Shown here piece by piece: positions 19,321 to 30,429 of a stretch of DNA of 64,000 bases; position 1 is the stretch's first letter, and each line of letters begins with the position of its first letter. The stretch spans positions 186,001 to 250,000 of the forward strand of contig CAMGYJ010000006.1 in NCBI GenBank assembly GCA_946122785.1, written 5' to 3'. The notes beneath the pieces were generated by a model, which saw only the letters and a list, made by a program, of their open reading frames with translations, was not told the DNA's origin and did not search any database. Source of the DNA: Linum tenue (Eukaryota > Streptophyta > Magnoliopsida > Malpighiales > Linaceae). Position numbers and translations under genes: made by a program.

Positions 19321-21945
19321 ACCATAAATTAATCAAATTATGGGTTAAAGGTACTATATCCCGACTCGAATACTAAATCATATGCCCAAATTCCCTTAAC
19401 CGTAATATGATGTATGAGGTACGTTGGATATCTCGACAAATCAGAATCGTCATTCGTTATTCTTAGTGTATTTAATCTTATGGTCTAATGTAAAGAGAAT
19501 TGGGGTCTAAGATTCACTGATTTGAGTTTAAGGTCTCGGATTCAAGTATTCGAGAATTACGGTTTAGGTTTTATAGAAATAGGTTCTAGGATTACGCAGT
19601 TATCAAGCATGCTGATTAAGAAAATCATACTCCAAGTGATAATGACGATGGTCTAGATGATAATATCCCCTAACCTCGCATGGATAAACCACATGCCACA
19701 ATTCTCTAAACCAAAACACAAAGAACAATTTAATAAATAAAAAATATTAATCAAAAACTCTTATTTGTCGAAGTACAACGAAGTACACCTAAAGGCTTGA
19801 TCACTTGGAGTATGATATACTCATAGAGTATGCCAGTCACTAAATAATAATAATATTATTATTAATTAAAGAATACCATATCTTAGAGTATGGTAACACT
19901 AGGTGAACTGGTCGTTGGATGTACTTTGATGGACTTCAACCAATTAGAACCGTCAATGATTGATTTTCATTACATCGATTTGAGGGTTTGGTATTGTCAA
20001 AAAAAAAAAAAAGATTTGAGGGTTTGGTTTAAGAGGATTAGGTATTTAGATTGATCCATTATATGTTAGGGTATAGTACCATACCCCTAACTTTTATATA
20101 ATTCATGATCTAGTAACTTCATCTCACTAGGATCACTATAAGTATTGTATACTCTACGAGTATAGCAGTCTGACCTTATAAATGACTAAATGAGTACCAT
20201 TCTCCAAAGTCTTATGAATTGATGATGTGTGGCTCGCCTAGCGTATTATATACACATGCATTAACACTTATTATATATAATTTGATATATTTCAACGAAT
20301 CAGAACTATTGGTTATTATTTTAGATTAAATGAAACATATGGTTTCAGTTACAAAATTATGGATTGGGGTTAACCCATTAGTGGTTAGGGTATAGTATCA
20401 TGTCAAAATCTCGTTAATTCATTGTCAAGAGTAAAACTCGAGGGGCGTATGGTAAGGTGGTGTACGCTAACTTGAACCATATATATAGGGAGACGACTCG
20501 TATGCTCCCAATGATCTAGCCATTAGATGTACTTCGATGAGTTCCGACCAATCTCAACGGTCAATTATTGTTTTATCTTCTATTGAATTCGGGTTAGGGT
20601 TTAGAAAATCGAGGCCTAGGATTTATCCATTAGAGGTTAGAGTATAATATTATTCCCCAAACTTAAATTATTCATTGTCTAGATAAATATGTCTCACTAG
20701 AAATACGCTCAGGTTGATCTTAGTGAATGAGATTATTGAATTAAGACCTAAATTTTAATCTTTAAGGGTTAGAGTATAGTATCATGTCCGAAACTCCGTT
20801 CAATTCAAGGTCAAGATATCATTCTTACTCAGAGTTTGTTATACCTTTAATTGGAGTCAAGGTACGATAGAACCATCCATATATATTACTAAGATTACGT
20901 AGGGTATTGTATAGTACTCTAGGAGTATAAGAGTCTGATCCGTGTCTGCGCGCGTGTGTGTGAATCCTAAGATGGTTCATTTAGTATGTTGGATGTATTT
21001 CGAGGAATTAGAACTGTCCATTATTTTATCTAATTAAATCTATCACAGGGTACAAGATTTAGGTTTTTTTGTGAGCTAGGTTATACTCATTAGGTTTTTT
21101 TGGTATAGTTTGTCCCTTATTATATCTAATTAAATCGATCATAGGGTACAAGATTTAGATAATTGTGAGCTAGGTTTTACTCATTAGGTTTTTTGGTATA
21201 GTTTCATGCCTCAAAATTTGGTGAATTTAGGGTCTAGATAGTGTTTTCTTACTAAGGATATTTTGCTCTCACACTTATCATGGGTACGATAAACTCTATA
21301 TATGGGAAGGATTCGTCTTCTCTTGGAGTATATAATCTCCAAGTGGTCTAACCGTTGGATGTGCTTCATTAAATTTCGACAAATTAGAATCATTGATTAT
21401 TATTTTTTATTAATTTATCTTCCAGTTTGGGTTTAGAAAATCAAGTTTGGGGTCTTTACTAGGTTAGGGTATAATATCATATCCCAAACTCGATTTAATT
21501 CATGGTCTATATAGAGATATCTCACTATGAGTACCTGATACTCCAAGAATATAGCAATATGACCCATATATATTTATGGATGGTTCTATCGTACCTTGAG
21601 TAGTATCAAAGGTATGACGTACCCTGAGTAAGAAAATATTATTTAGATCTCCTACTGACAGGAGTTTGGAACATCGTACTACATAGTAACCCTTAAAGAT
21701 TTAAATCTAGGTATCAACTCTATTAATATCATAGACTAAGATCAATTTAACTAGAAATAATAATCAATGGTCATTATTCATTGAAATTAATCCAACAAAT
21801 TATATGCACGATATAAATATTTATGATCTATGATTTAGATAATTAATACCTAAAGTTCACTCATCAAAGGTTAGAGTATAGTATTATGCACCAAAATTCG
21901 ATTCATTTGAGGTATAGATAGCATTTTCTTACCAAGTATTTTTAC
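19321..21945. repeat. Degenerate repeat array with units of roughly 0.35-0.5 kb
   Basis: The same set of phrases recurs in the same order: 'GTTGGATGTACTTCGATG', then '(C)GACCAATCAGAACCGTCAATTATTG', then 'GGGTTTAGG', then 'TTAGGGTATAGTATCATG' followed by 'CCCAAACTC', then 'TTCATGGTCTAGATA' and 'CTCACTAGGAGTA'. The TGGATGTACTT landmark appears near 19425, 19915, 20525, 20990 and 21355, with a weaker one near 20290. No unit has an open frame. A related single copy lies at about 42600-42820, so the family is dispersed as well as tandem. I do not recognise it. Confidence 0.65.
20740..21720. repeat. Inverted repeat inside the degenerate array
   Basis: About 20750-20885 (TTTAAGGGTTAGAG..., TTACTCAGAGTTTG..., GGTACGATAGAACCATCC) recurs in inverted orientation at about 21580-21715 (GGATGGTTCTATCGTACC..., CTGAGTAAGAAAAT..., AACCCTTAAAG). 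The arms are about 135 bp with about 690 bp between them. A transcript across it could fold into a long imperfect hairpin. Confidence 0.7.
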
Positions 21946-21953
21946 ATTCTTAC

Positions 21954-22568
21954 TAGGGCTGGAAGTTTGGTACCGGTATTTGAGATACATCGAATCGTAT
22001 CGAATTTTCCTATATCTGGTATTACTGAATGCACGTATTATTTCGTGGGATTGGGATTGGGGTTCAGTTTCAATTGTTATTCGGTATTAGGGATTATGGG
22101 ATTGGGATCGGTATATACCAAAATACCGATCAATACCAAAATATAAGCTAGTGTGTATTTTTATCCTCTCAACTAGACTCTCTAATTCACTACTACGCGA
22201 CCCTCAACCACCAAGAGTGTCATTTATTATACATAGATCATTGCATCACTATTTCACACTAGTATTAGTCGTCTCTCAATCTCAAATTCATCAAATTAAA
22301 GATTACCAATTACAAAAACTTGAGATGTTAGCTCTAGACAATTCAAGACTCTTTGCCCTAAATTAAACAATAAAATATAATTTATATATTTAATTATTAA
22401 TAGCGAAGGTAATTAATTTTGTATTTGATCATACCGATTGGGATACCGAGATACCGATTGGGATACCGAAATATTTAGGGATTGGGATTGATTTCAGGGT
22501 GTAATTCGGTATTCGGGATTTCGGTATTTGGTATTGGGATACCGATACCGTACCGATTTCCACCCCTA
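21954..22568. mobile_element. hAT-like MITE family A, 615 bp, with perfect 8-bp target duplication
   Basis: Ends are TAGGGCTGGAAGTTTGGTAC on the left and GTACCGATTTCCACCCCTA on the right, imperfect inverted repeats of the hAT TAGGGGTG type. The 8 bp on either side are identical: ATTCTTAC at 21946-21953 and at 22569-22576. An 8-bp duplication is diagnostic of hAT insertion. The interior is AT-rich and carries 'ATACCGATTGGGATACCG' phrases near the right end. It has no transposase. An older relative fills 1-425. Confidence 0.92.
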
Positions 22569-22576
22569 ATTCTTAC

Positions 22577-24840
22577 CATTATATATACAACTATTCTACA
22601 CTATGATATATGATATATCTCTACCACCATAGTAAATTTTCACACCATCATGATATAATTTTATGCATTAATCAAGTATTACCATCATTGTATAGAGTAG
22701 TAATATATGCCTCAAATGTTTTTTGTCAAAATATATCAATTTGTATATCGTTTTGAAAATTATGATTAATATGATTTTTTGTGAAATTTTTAATTTTTGA
22801 ATGGAAAAAGGGACATGACCGGTTAAATTTAATAAAAAAGTATGCATAATCAGTAAACTGTACCATGAAACCACAATTGCACGTTTAAGTACTACACTAC
22901 TACTATAGCATCTCAACCTTTTCTGAACAAGATATTGTTCGCTTTCAGAACACTCCACATGATTTTGATTTTGGGCACATATCAATTTTGACTTTTCGGA
23001 AGATCACCCATCCTTGCACTGCTCCACGCTGACCACGTTTAAATTTAGAGTGCTTCCAATAACTCATTCATTTCACTCCAATAACTGTCTTATCAGTTAT
23101 GGTTGGACATTTTTCCTTATGAATAATAGTTATCGCTCATGCTTTGTCGATATGGGATTTGTCTATGGAGTTACTTAACCACCTTTCGGACTCAATGTTC
23201 TCGTTGACATTTGCCCCACAATCGCCCACGATTTTACTTTTGGGCGCTTATCAATGGTGACTTCCGGGAGGTCACCTATCCTTGCACTACTCAACACTCA
23301 TAACTTCTTACTCAAAGTTCTTCCAGAAACTCATCAATTTCACTCCAAAACGCGTCTTATGAGTTAAGATTCAATATTCACTCTAAAACGGAGTTCTTCC
23401 AAAAATTCATCCATTTCACCTCAAAATATATCTTATAAGTTGAGATTTAATATTTCTTATAAAACATAGATCTCACCCGTCTTTTGTGATTTTCCAACAG
23501 TATTACAACTCCTCTATTGGATTTCGTTTTCTATACAATCTCATAACTCATTCTCCTATCCCAATGAAAAACAAATATAAACATATTTGGAATTCTGCCT
23601 AAGAAAAATCAAAATAAGTGATTTAATAATTATGAACGCTTTGTTATTCACTTAGCTGTTACTCTTTGCATTGGAACCATCAAGCATTCGTTATAAAGTG
23701 TAGTTGTTTTTTTTTTTTGGGTAATATAAAGTGTATTTTTTATTAATAAATGTTTGTCATTTCTTGCGGAGAATAAAGAAATTATACGATTAAACAAGAG
23801 AGAGAGAGTTGGTCTGTCCACCAGAAGAAGAAGGAGAATAAATTGTCACCTTCTGCCAATTGGGTGTTTGATACTTGTTCCTTTAACTTTAGAAACAACT
23901 TATTATTTAATCTTGTTGAGTTACTAGTAACTCTCATGGATTGTGGTACCGTATTTAACCACCTAGACTAGTAGGATTTGAAAATTGTATATGCCCAGTT
24001 ACATTCTTCAGGTACACATATAACTAAAATTTGTTTTGGTTGGCAAAATGTGGTCAAACCGGACATTATATGTATCGGTTTCTGCTCGTACTATATATTT
24101 CTATTGGTAGGACATTTTTTGAATATATTTTATTTTTATATTACCAACAATATTTTTTTTAGCTTTAAACAGCAATGTTACATTGTAACGCTACTGGCTA
24201 AACTACAAAAATACATCTAAACTTATGATATGGTGTGGCAAATAATTCTTCCTACCTCCCTATGAAATAACAATATAATCATAGTTGGAATCCTTGATAA
24301 GGAAAAATAATAATTGGTTTGGAATTCTCAAAGCTCTTGTTATTCACAAATTTGCCACACCTTGCATCAGAAACATCAACCATTATTAATTCTAATGCAA
24401 GCATATGTTTGAATTCTAAATTAGGCTAATCAAAGCACGTAACAAAGAAGCAAACAAGCGATCCAACCTTATGGTAGAACAATTCATAATACTCAGTGGT
24501 TACAATACTTTATAGAGACATCCACGCCTCACCTATCAAGAATCAATCAATCTTGGTCTAATCCGGATGACAACCAACCATCTATCGTTTAGGTACCTTT
24601 CTGTTTCCTAGCCTCTGGCTCACAAAAGGAGCTCTTTCGTGTTTTATAGGGGGTCTAAAACCGTGGAATTGGAAGAGACTCAATTTGATGGAATTAGAAG
24701 AGAAAGCTTTGATCCAGAGAATGAAAGAACAAAATTGTTAATCTGGTTAGTGACTCAACTAACTATACACAGTGTGACTCCTAATCCTATTTAACCAGTT
24801 CGATTGAACCAATACCTAACTAGCATATCTAACTGGGGAA
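22577..24840. other. AT-rich intergenic sequence with decayed short repeats
   Basis: No gene is recognised. A phrase of the form 'TCTTCCA.AAACTCATCCATTTCACTCCAAAA...TCTTATGAGTT' occurs about three times (23045-23110, 23320-23370, 23390-23450), which suggests a decayed short repeat. Open frames at 22668-22985 and 23978-24220 are AT-driven and resemble nothing known to me. Confidence 0.4.
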
Positions 24841-25276
24841 CAATATCCTTTCCCTCACCTCCAGAAGCTTACCATAGATTGAATGAATGGCCAGCTTCGA
24901 CGTAACGTCTTGAAAAACAAGAACGTAAACTGGTTTAGTAGATGTATAAAAAACTGATGTAATGAAACCACATTAGTCTTGATCAAGTACTAGCTAGGTG
25001 GCAATCCAACTTTATGTGTTTTGTGCGCTTGTGTAAAACCTTGAGAAAGTAGAGCGGGTGTTAGTTTGAGAACCCATTGCCAACTGGCTTGTTTCAAGCC
25101 GTATAGACTTTTGGTTAGTTTGCAAACTTTGTTAGCATCACTAGGATCGGTAGAGAGTCAAGGTGGTTGAACCATGTAGACATCCTTGCTAGGTCGCCAT
25201 GTAAAAAGGTAGTATTTACATCTAATTGGTGTAGATGTCAATTGTTGATGATAACTAAGGTAATTAGGATTCTAAT
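24841..25276 (-). mobile_element. Copia retrotransposon, reverse transcriptase part (distal half)
   Basis: On the minus strand the sequence reads MRTIRILITLVIINN-HLHQLDVNTTFLHGDL, then [19 protein letters not shown] and GFTQA-like stretches with stops. This is the part of a Copia reverse transcriptase that follows ARGYTQ...VAK. It ends exactly where the Gypsy element begins, and the preceding half lies at 36268 onward. The RNase H and LTR to its left are not clearly preserved; 24440-24840 may be LTR remnant. Confidence 0.8.
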
Positions 25277-25465
25277 AGTTCTCATTCACGCATTATTACC
25301 CATCTTTTATCCACCTATATCTTGATTATTTGACGTGATCTTTTCCAGCTGACTGTGAATACGGACTAAAACATCAGTAATAGGCTGCATTTTGCGTCGA
25401 GATCGGGGGCGCGTTGTCAATGTCACAGCCATGATGTTCAGCCCATGATGTTGGGGCTCGGGCAG

Positions 25466-25473
25466 TATAAATA
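25466..25473 (+). promoter_or_regulatory. TATA box of the 5' LTR
   Basis: TATAAATA preceded by GGGCTCGGGCAG. The 3' LTR has the degraded form CAATACGAATAGAA at the same place. A closely similar context recurs inside the element near 29634. Confidence 0.6.
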
Positions 25474-25481
25474 GAAGGCAT

Positions 25482-25486
<5 letters not shown>

Positions 25487-25566
<80 letters not shown>
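25487..25566. repeat. (GA)n microsatellite, about 80 bp
   Basis: About forty GA units directly downstream of the TATA box in the 5' LTR. The 3' LTR has only a short GAGAGAG at the homologous place, so the expansion happened after insertion. Open frames of alternating Ser-Leu across it are artefacts. Confidence 0.97.
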
Positions 25567-25568
<2 letters not shown>

Positions 25569-26445
25569 GGGCTTGGCTGAATGTGGAATTTTTGGGTTCT
25601 TCCTTAGGGTTTCGACCCAAAACTCCAAAGAGGCCGGTTCTAGAGAGAGACGGATCTAGAGGGTCCTTGGTGCTTGTTTGGAGGAGTCACCCACCATTGA
25701 AGCTTGGAGATCAATCGATAGAAGAAGAAGATGGAAGAATTTGTGCTTTGTATTGTAATCTCTCCTCTCTATGAACTATACCTCTTCTTAAGTTAATGAA
25801 CCCTAGGTCCATATTTTGGTTTGAGATTGATGTATGTGACGGATTCCATGCTTGATTAGTGAATTTATCTAGTTTATGAATGGTTTCCATGGATTGATTG
25901 AGTTTGGTTTCCATTTCATGTCAATTGAGCTTTTGACTTAGGAGGGTGACAACCCCCTTAGAGCCAATTAATGGCGTCTTCGGGTCACTCTTATCTTATA
26001 TCATTCTGAGAAATTGCTGAGGGAGTCGATAGAGTCAACCTCTTGATGTTACTTGAAACCCTAGGTCGAATAGAGCATCTACTCATCCATCACTTTGTCT
26101 TTCCAGGTCAATCGCGAGTGAGTCTATCTCCTAACGGTAGGATAGTGAGCCAATTGAGCTAGGAGAGTACTCAACAACAATCTAAATTATGGAACTAGGA
26201 AAATTCAAGCTAAGAGAACTCCACAATTTGTAAATAGACAGGTTACTGGTTAGCTAGGTTAGTTGGTTAAGTGTCCCTACTCACTATTCTAGGTTGGCTA
26301 GATTACGAAGCCTTACCCAAAGTAAGGCAAGCCTAATTCCCTGTGGTTTGATTAACTTTATTGCTTGCTTACCCTATGCTACACCCGGTTGTCGTTCATG
26401 CTTGCCCGTCATTTGGTATGTGTAGTTAAAGTCGAGTCAAGTTTT

Positions 26446-26463
26446 TGGCGCCATTGCCAGGGA
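26446..26463 (+). other. Primer binding site, tRNA-Asp type
   Basis: TGGCGCCATTGCCAGGGA, six bases after the end of the LTR, matches with two mismatches the tRNA-Asp complementary site usual in Athila/Tat Gypsy elements. This identifies the lineage and fixes the orientation. Confidence 0.75.
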
Positions 26464-26623
26464 ACACATCTTCTAGGTTATTATAAAAAGGGCTTGTGTT
26501 TGTTACTCTAGGCGTTTCTGCTTTTGTGTTTCGTTTGTGTTTTGTTCACCCATTATTCTTTTTGACCGGTGGTTTGTGTGTGTTTGATTTCCTTTTTAGT
26601 GTTTTTGTTTGTGTAGGTTGGCT

Positions 26624-26998
26624 CATGGATCCCAATGGCTTCTACGACAAGTGGGGGTATCCACCACCAATCGAATGGGGGTATCCCGGAGCTTCATGGA
26701 GTAACCAAGAGGGTGGAGGCCAAGGAACCGGGTTCTATGATCAAAATCCCTTCCGAGAAGAAAAACCATACAAATGGGAATATGTAGAGGCTTCCCCATA
26801 TCAATAATATTTCCCTCCAAAAATCGAGGAGAAATCCAAGTTGTAGTTGGTCATGGATACTTTCGTGGGGAATCCCTCACAACCATGTGTCACTCCACAA
26901 CCGGAGCCCAAGAGAGAATTGGAGCTCATGGTAGAGCAATCTTCCCAGGGTACCGAAGAAGGATGCTCCAATGTTGATCTTCCAATCGTCAACCATAT
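26624..26998 (+). pseudogene. Gag-region remnant of the Athila-like element, part 1
   Basis: From an ATG at 26624 (MDPNGFYDKWGYPPP) the frame is readable through GFYDQNPF and EEKPYKWEYVEASPYQ to a stop at 26805-26807. It then continues past that stop with RELELMVEQSSQGTEEGCSNVDLPIVN to 26998, where the solo LTR interrupts it. The composition (aromatic-rich start, then polar repeats) suits an Athila gag N-terminus, but it is too decayed for a domain call. It appears to resume at 28384. Confidence 0.5.
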
Positions 26999-27003
26999 CA
27001 ACT

Positions 27004-28378
27004 TGACACACTAAAACACAACACCAAACTGCGACCAAGTGTAATCGCAGTCCTGAAATGCATAATAGTGGCAAATTCTATTTATCAACCCGGGGTCTAG
27101 ATCTACTGCCTACTCCGTAATTATCTATTATCAAGCAGACTAAGTTGAGTGAATGTGATTTCAAGCTAAAGTAGTAAGAAAGCAAGATATGGTTGGAAGT
27201 TCTTAAGCAGGGGAAGAGTCACTCGGGAATGAGTCTCGCTAGCTCCTTAGTTAGGTCAAAGTTGTAATTACCTTTGGTTGATTTACTAGTTGATTAAACG
27301 GAAGATCCGACAGTAGCTTGGAATCTCTTAAGCTGACCAAGCCCTCTCAGACAGACTACCCGGCAGACGACTAGTCTTCACCGGGATAGAGTGTTGAGGC
27401 CATTAACACAGAACTCCACTATTGGAATTGGATTCCAGTACAAAGCAGTGAATCGACTAACTCTCGTATAATCGATTCACTACTACCGATTGAAGGAGCT
27501 CTAACAACCTAATCAGATTCTATCTATCTCAGGTTGCAGCAGAAACCAAGAAAAGATGATCAGGCTTCAATTGACTCAATCAAAACACTTCAATCGATTA
27601 TAATCAAGCAGTATCACAAACCAAAAGTCATTACAATCAATATCCCTAACACATGGAACTAGGGTTCTTCATACCCAAGTGAGAGAGGGTTTTACTCCAT
27701 AGAGAGAGAGAAGGAAACAGAAAACAAAGCAGCCATACTCATAACAATGGGAAGAATCTGCTCTGGGATGTCAATCTTCACTCCTGGGGATGCAATCTGG
27801 GCTTCAATGGTGAGAACTCCACTCCAAATAGCTCCTAGGGTTTGTTCTTTGCACTTTCTCTCTCTAAAACTCTTTTTTTGCTCCAAAAAGTCGACTCCCC
27901 ATCCTTTGGCTCGAATCTGCCTCAAAAACCCGATTCTGGGAAAAATACGGGCTGAATTACGGTCGTAATCATGGCTTGCCCGTATTTCGCCCAAAACGCG
28001 CGTTTCACTTAACGCTGATGAAGGGAAATACGATCGTCATGACCAAATTACTGCCAGTAATCGTAGAATTACGACCATATTTGCCCATATCTTGGTCTTC
28101 TACAGACATTTTCAAGGTTTTGGCTCGGCATTCGAATTACGGTCGGGGCAAAGGAAATTACGCCTGTATCTGTGCAGGGGACGCCCATATTTTGCACCTT
28201 GTTTCGCCAACTGACCTCCAAATGACCCGAAACTTGAGCCTATTCCTTCCTTTACTCGCTAGGACCTGAGATATGACAAAACAACACAACCTAGCGTAAA
28301 ATAGGCCAAGGAACCACAAATTCGAGCTAAAATGGTCAGGAAACAAGGCTGCAAACATGTGCAAATACGACGCTATCA
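27004..28378 (-). mobile_element. Solo LTR of another Gypsy element, 1375 bp
   Basis: Begins TGACACAC and ends GCTATCA on the plus strand, so it has TG...CA ends, flanked by an identical 5-bp duplication CAACT (26999-27003 and 28379-28383). Its content (minus strand TGATAGCGTCGTATTTGCAC..., promoter and leader-like sequence) is LTR-like, and there is no internal domain. It formed by insertion of a full element and recombination between its LTRs. Its general layout resembles the LTR at 43944-45144, also on the minus strand. Confidence 0.88.
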
Positions 28379-28383
28379 CAACT

Positions 28384-29400
28384 CATCTTTCCTACAAACA
28401 TCAGAGGAGATCCTTCAAAGCACGGAGAGGCTAGGAGGGATTTTTGAGCAAGCATGTGCACAACCTGCTTGCAATCATCTCCTACCATTTGAAGAGGCCA
28501 GACATGAGTACTTTTTAAGCATAAGCTCCCACATGGATTTCCAACACCTCCCTCCACGCGGTTTGACACTTGAATAGAAGGTTGCGCGAACTTGTGCTCG
28601 CCATCGTCTCTCACCATTGAAGAATAAGTGGAGGTCGAAAAAGCGAGCAGTGAAGACTATGTAGAGCAAGAGGAACTCATTCCGTAGAGCTCTCGTGGTG
28701 AGGATGATCAAGAGTCTCTCATTGGTGACTCTCGTAACTTTCCCCTTCCCGAGAACAACTTTGAAAGACAAGAATGGGAAGGATAAGCAAGAGGTTGACA
28801 ATAGAGGACGTGAGCATTGAAGAGAAAGATCTTGATTGTTCCTAAGGGAAGGAATCAAACTTTAAAGAAGGAAGGGAGGTTGAGGTTTAAAGTAGAAGGA
28901 GCAAGTGAGGACCAAGGTGAGGACGAGGTCGCGGTGGATGAAGCTTCTACAAGTTACAAGTGATACAAATGTTTTTACCCGACCTCGATGCACTTTTGGA
29001 GAAGGACTCATTTGTGGCTCTTTGCCAAGCCACGACCAAACCATCATCGATGCCTCTTGGTGGATGTGATGTTGGTCAATCCATGATATCCAACATAGTA
29101 TGGGGCAAAGAGAAGAATGACGAAGGAGAGAAGCAGAGGTCTCAAGGGTGAAGGCTTCAAGTCACTCAATTACATAATTCGATGTAAAATACCTTTCAAT
29201 ATGCTCATTACTTGAGTCTCCACCTAGACGACGAGAACCTCAACTTCAAAGAGGACCGAAGCTTAAGGAGCAAGCGTGCCAAGGTCTATGTTTTGAGTGT
29301 TTGAATGTGTTGTGGTTGAGTTAGTGGCACAATTGAATGAATTAAGAGTTCAAAATTGTAGAAATGCCCTGTTTTTGCACGTTTTCTTTGAAATTGTCAC
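28384..29400 (+). pseudogene. Gag-region remnant of the Athila-like element, part 2
   Basis: Continues the interrupted gag-like region with SSFLQTSEEILQSTERLGGIFEQACAQ and on to ...PRGLTLE, then many stops. Purine-rich sequence (28560-29150) with GAAGAAGAG runs gives short charged frames. No protease or polymerase motif can be read. Confidence 0.4.
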
Positions 29401-29700
29401 AGTCTATAGACAGTGACAATTGCAGCAGGCCATGATATCGATAGGAATTTTGATGCTAGGCCGACCTCACGGGTGTTGGGTAATTATCACTGGCTAGAGC
29501 CCGTAATTTTTGATCACTCGTGATGTCAACACAAAACTCCCCGTTTTAGGCCAACATCACAGGCATCGAGTTATTATCACAGTCCCGACACCGTAATAAT
29601 ATGCCCTTGAGCATGATACTGACCCTCGGGCAGTATAAAAAGAGGGTGTGATCCCTCCCTCTTCATGTGCAGCTCTAGCCAAAAATCTCTGGAACTTTGG
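29401..29700 (+). promoter_or_regulatory. Promoter-like segment inside the Athila-like element
   Basis: Phrases built on 'TCACGG...CCGTGATGTTG' are followed by CCTCGGGCAGTATAAAAAGAGGG (TATA at 29634-29640). This is the same arrangement as the LTR promoter at about 25400-25473, yet it lies in the interior, upstream of the ORF1-like region. It may be a second promoter or the remnant of another related LTR. Confidence 0.45.
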
Positions 29701-30429
29701 CCAGAAAACTTTGACATCAACGGTTTCATCGAATTCTGGCCAGCCAAACTTAAAACCAAACACAAGCCCATAACCCCCTAGTCCAAGCTCCTTCGCCAAA
29801 GTTTTGGTGCGATTTGGATCGGATTTTTCTGGAGGGGCGATTTTCTGGCGAGCTTCTCCGGTCAGTTTTTCGGCCAATTTTCAACTCCCTCGCCATCTGC
29901 TCACTTTCCTCTTCAATCCCAATTGTGTATCTAAGTGTATTTCTGGAATTTTCCTTAGTTAATTTTGGAGAATTGGATTTAAGGTTCTTAGGTGGGGAGA
30001 GTTGGGAATTTTCGCATGAATGTTGAAATTGAGCAAGGGGTTAGTTGAATTAGGATGATTAAATGATGGATGAAGTGTTTTTTAAGTTAATTGAGCCTTG
30101 GAGGGCAAGATTTGGCATGAATTGTTGTGTGAATTGAAAAATGCTCACCAAGTGCAGGTTGTGAATGAAAAACTTGATTCTGTTTTGTGCATGATGGTTG
30201 GTGGTAATCGGGGCATGATCTAGGTTTCAATTGCAACCTATTTGATCTATAAAACGCCTAGTTTTATGCCTCTGTGTGATTTGTGAATGTTTCAGCCTAA
30301 ATGATGGTCGTCTGGCCTTGTCAAAAGCCTATGGAGGCATACTGCATATTGCCGGAATTCAGAATGTCGAGGAGCTAGTTTTCTCCCCATGGTATTTTGT
30401 TTGACAATGTTTCCATGTATGGTACATGT
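29701..30429 (+). other. Leader-like sequence upstream of the ORF1-like remnant
   Basis: Mostly non-coding. A minus-strand open frame at 29557-29877 has no recognisable domain. The composition resembles the untranslated leader that precedes Athila coding regions. Confidence 0.35.

Larger units (their letters stand above)
25282..26439 (+). repeat. 5' LTR of the Athila-like element (1158 bp)
   Basis: Aligns with 34925-36262. It starts TCATTC where the 3' LTR starts TGATTC, so the canonical TG has mutated here, and ends GTCA. A TATAAATA box lies at 25466-25473. It lacks about 200-270 bp present in the 3' LTR (roughly 34975-35245) and has instead a long GA expansion. Confidence 0.9.

Noticed and set aside
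25374..25628. Open frames of repeated Ser-Leu
   Set aside because: They are translations of the GA microsatellite in the 5' LTR, not protein-coding genes.
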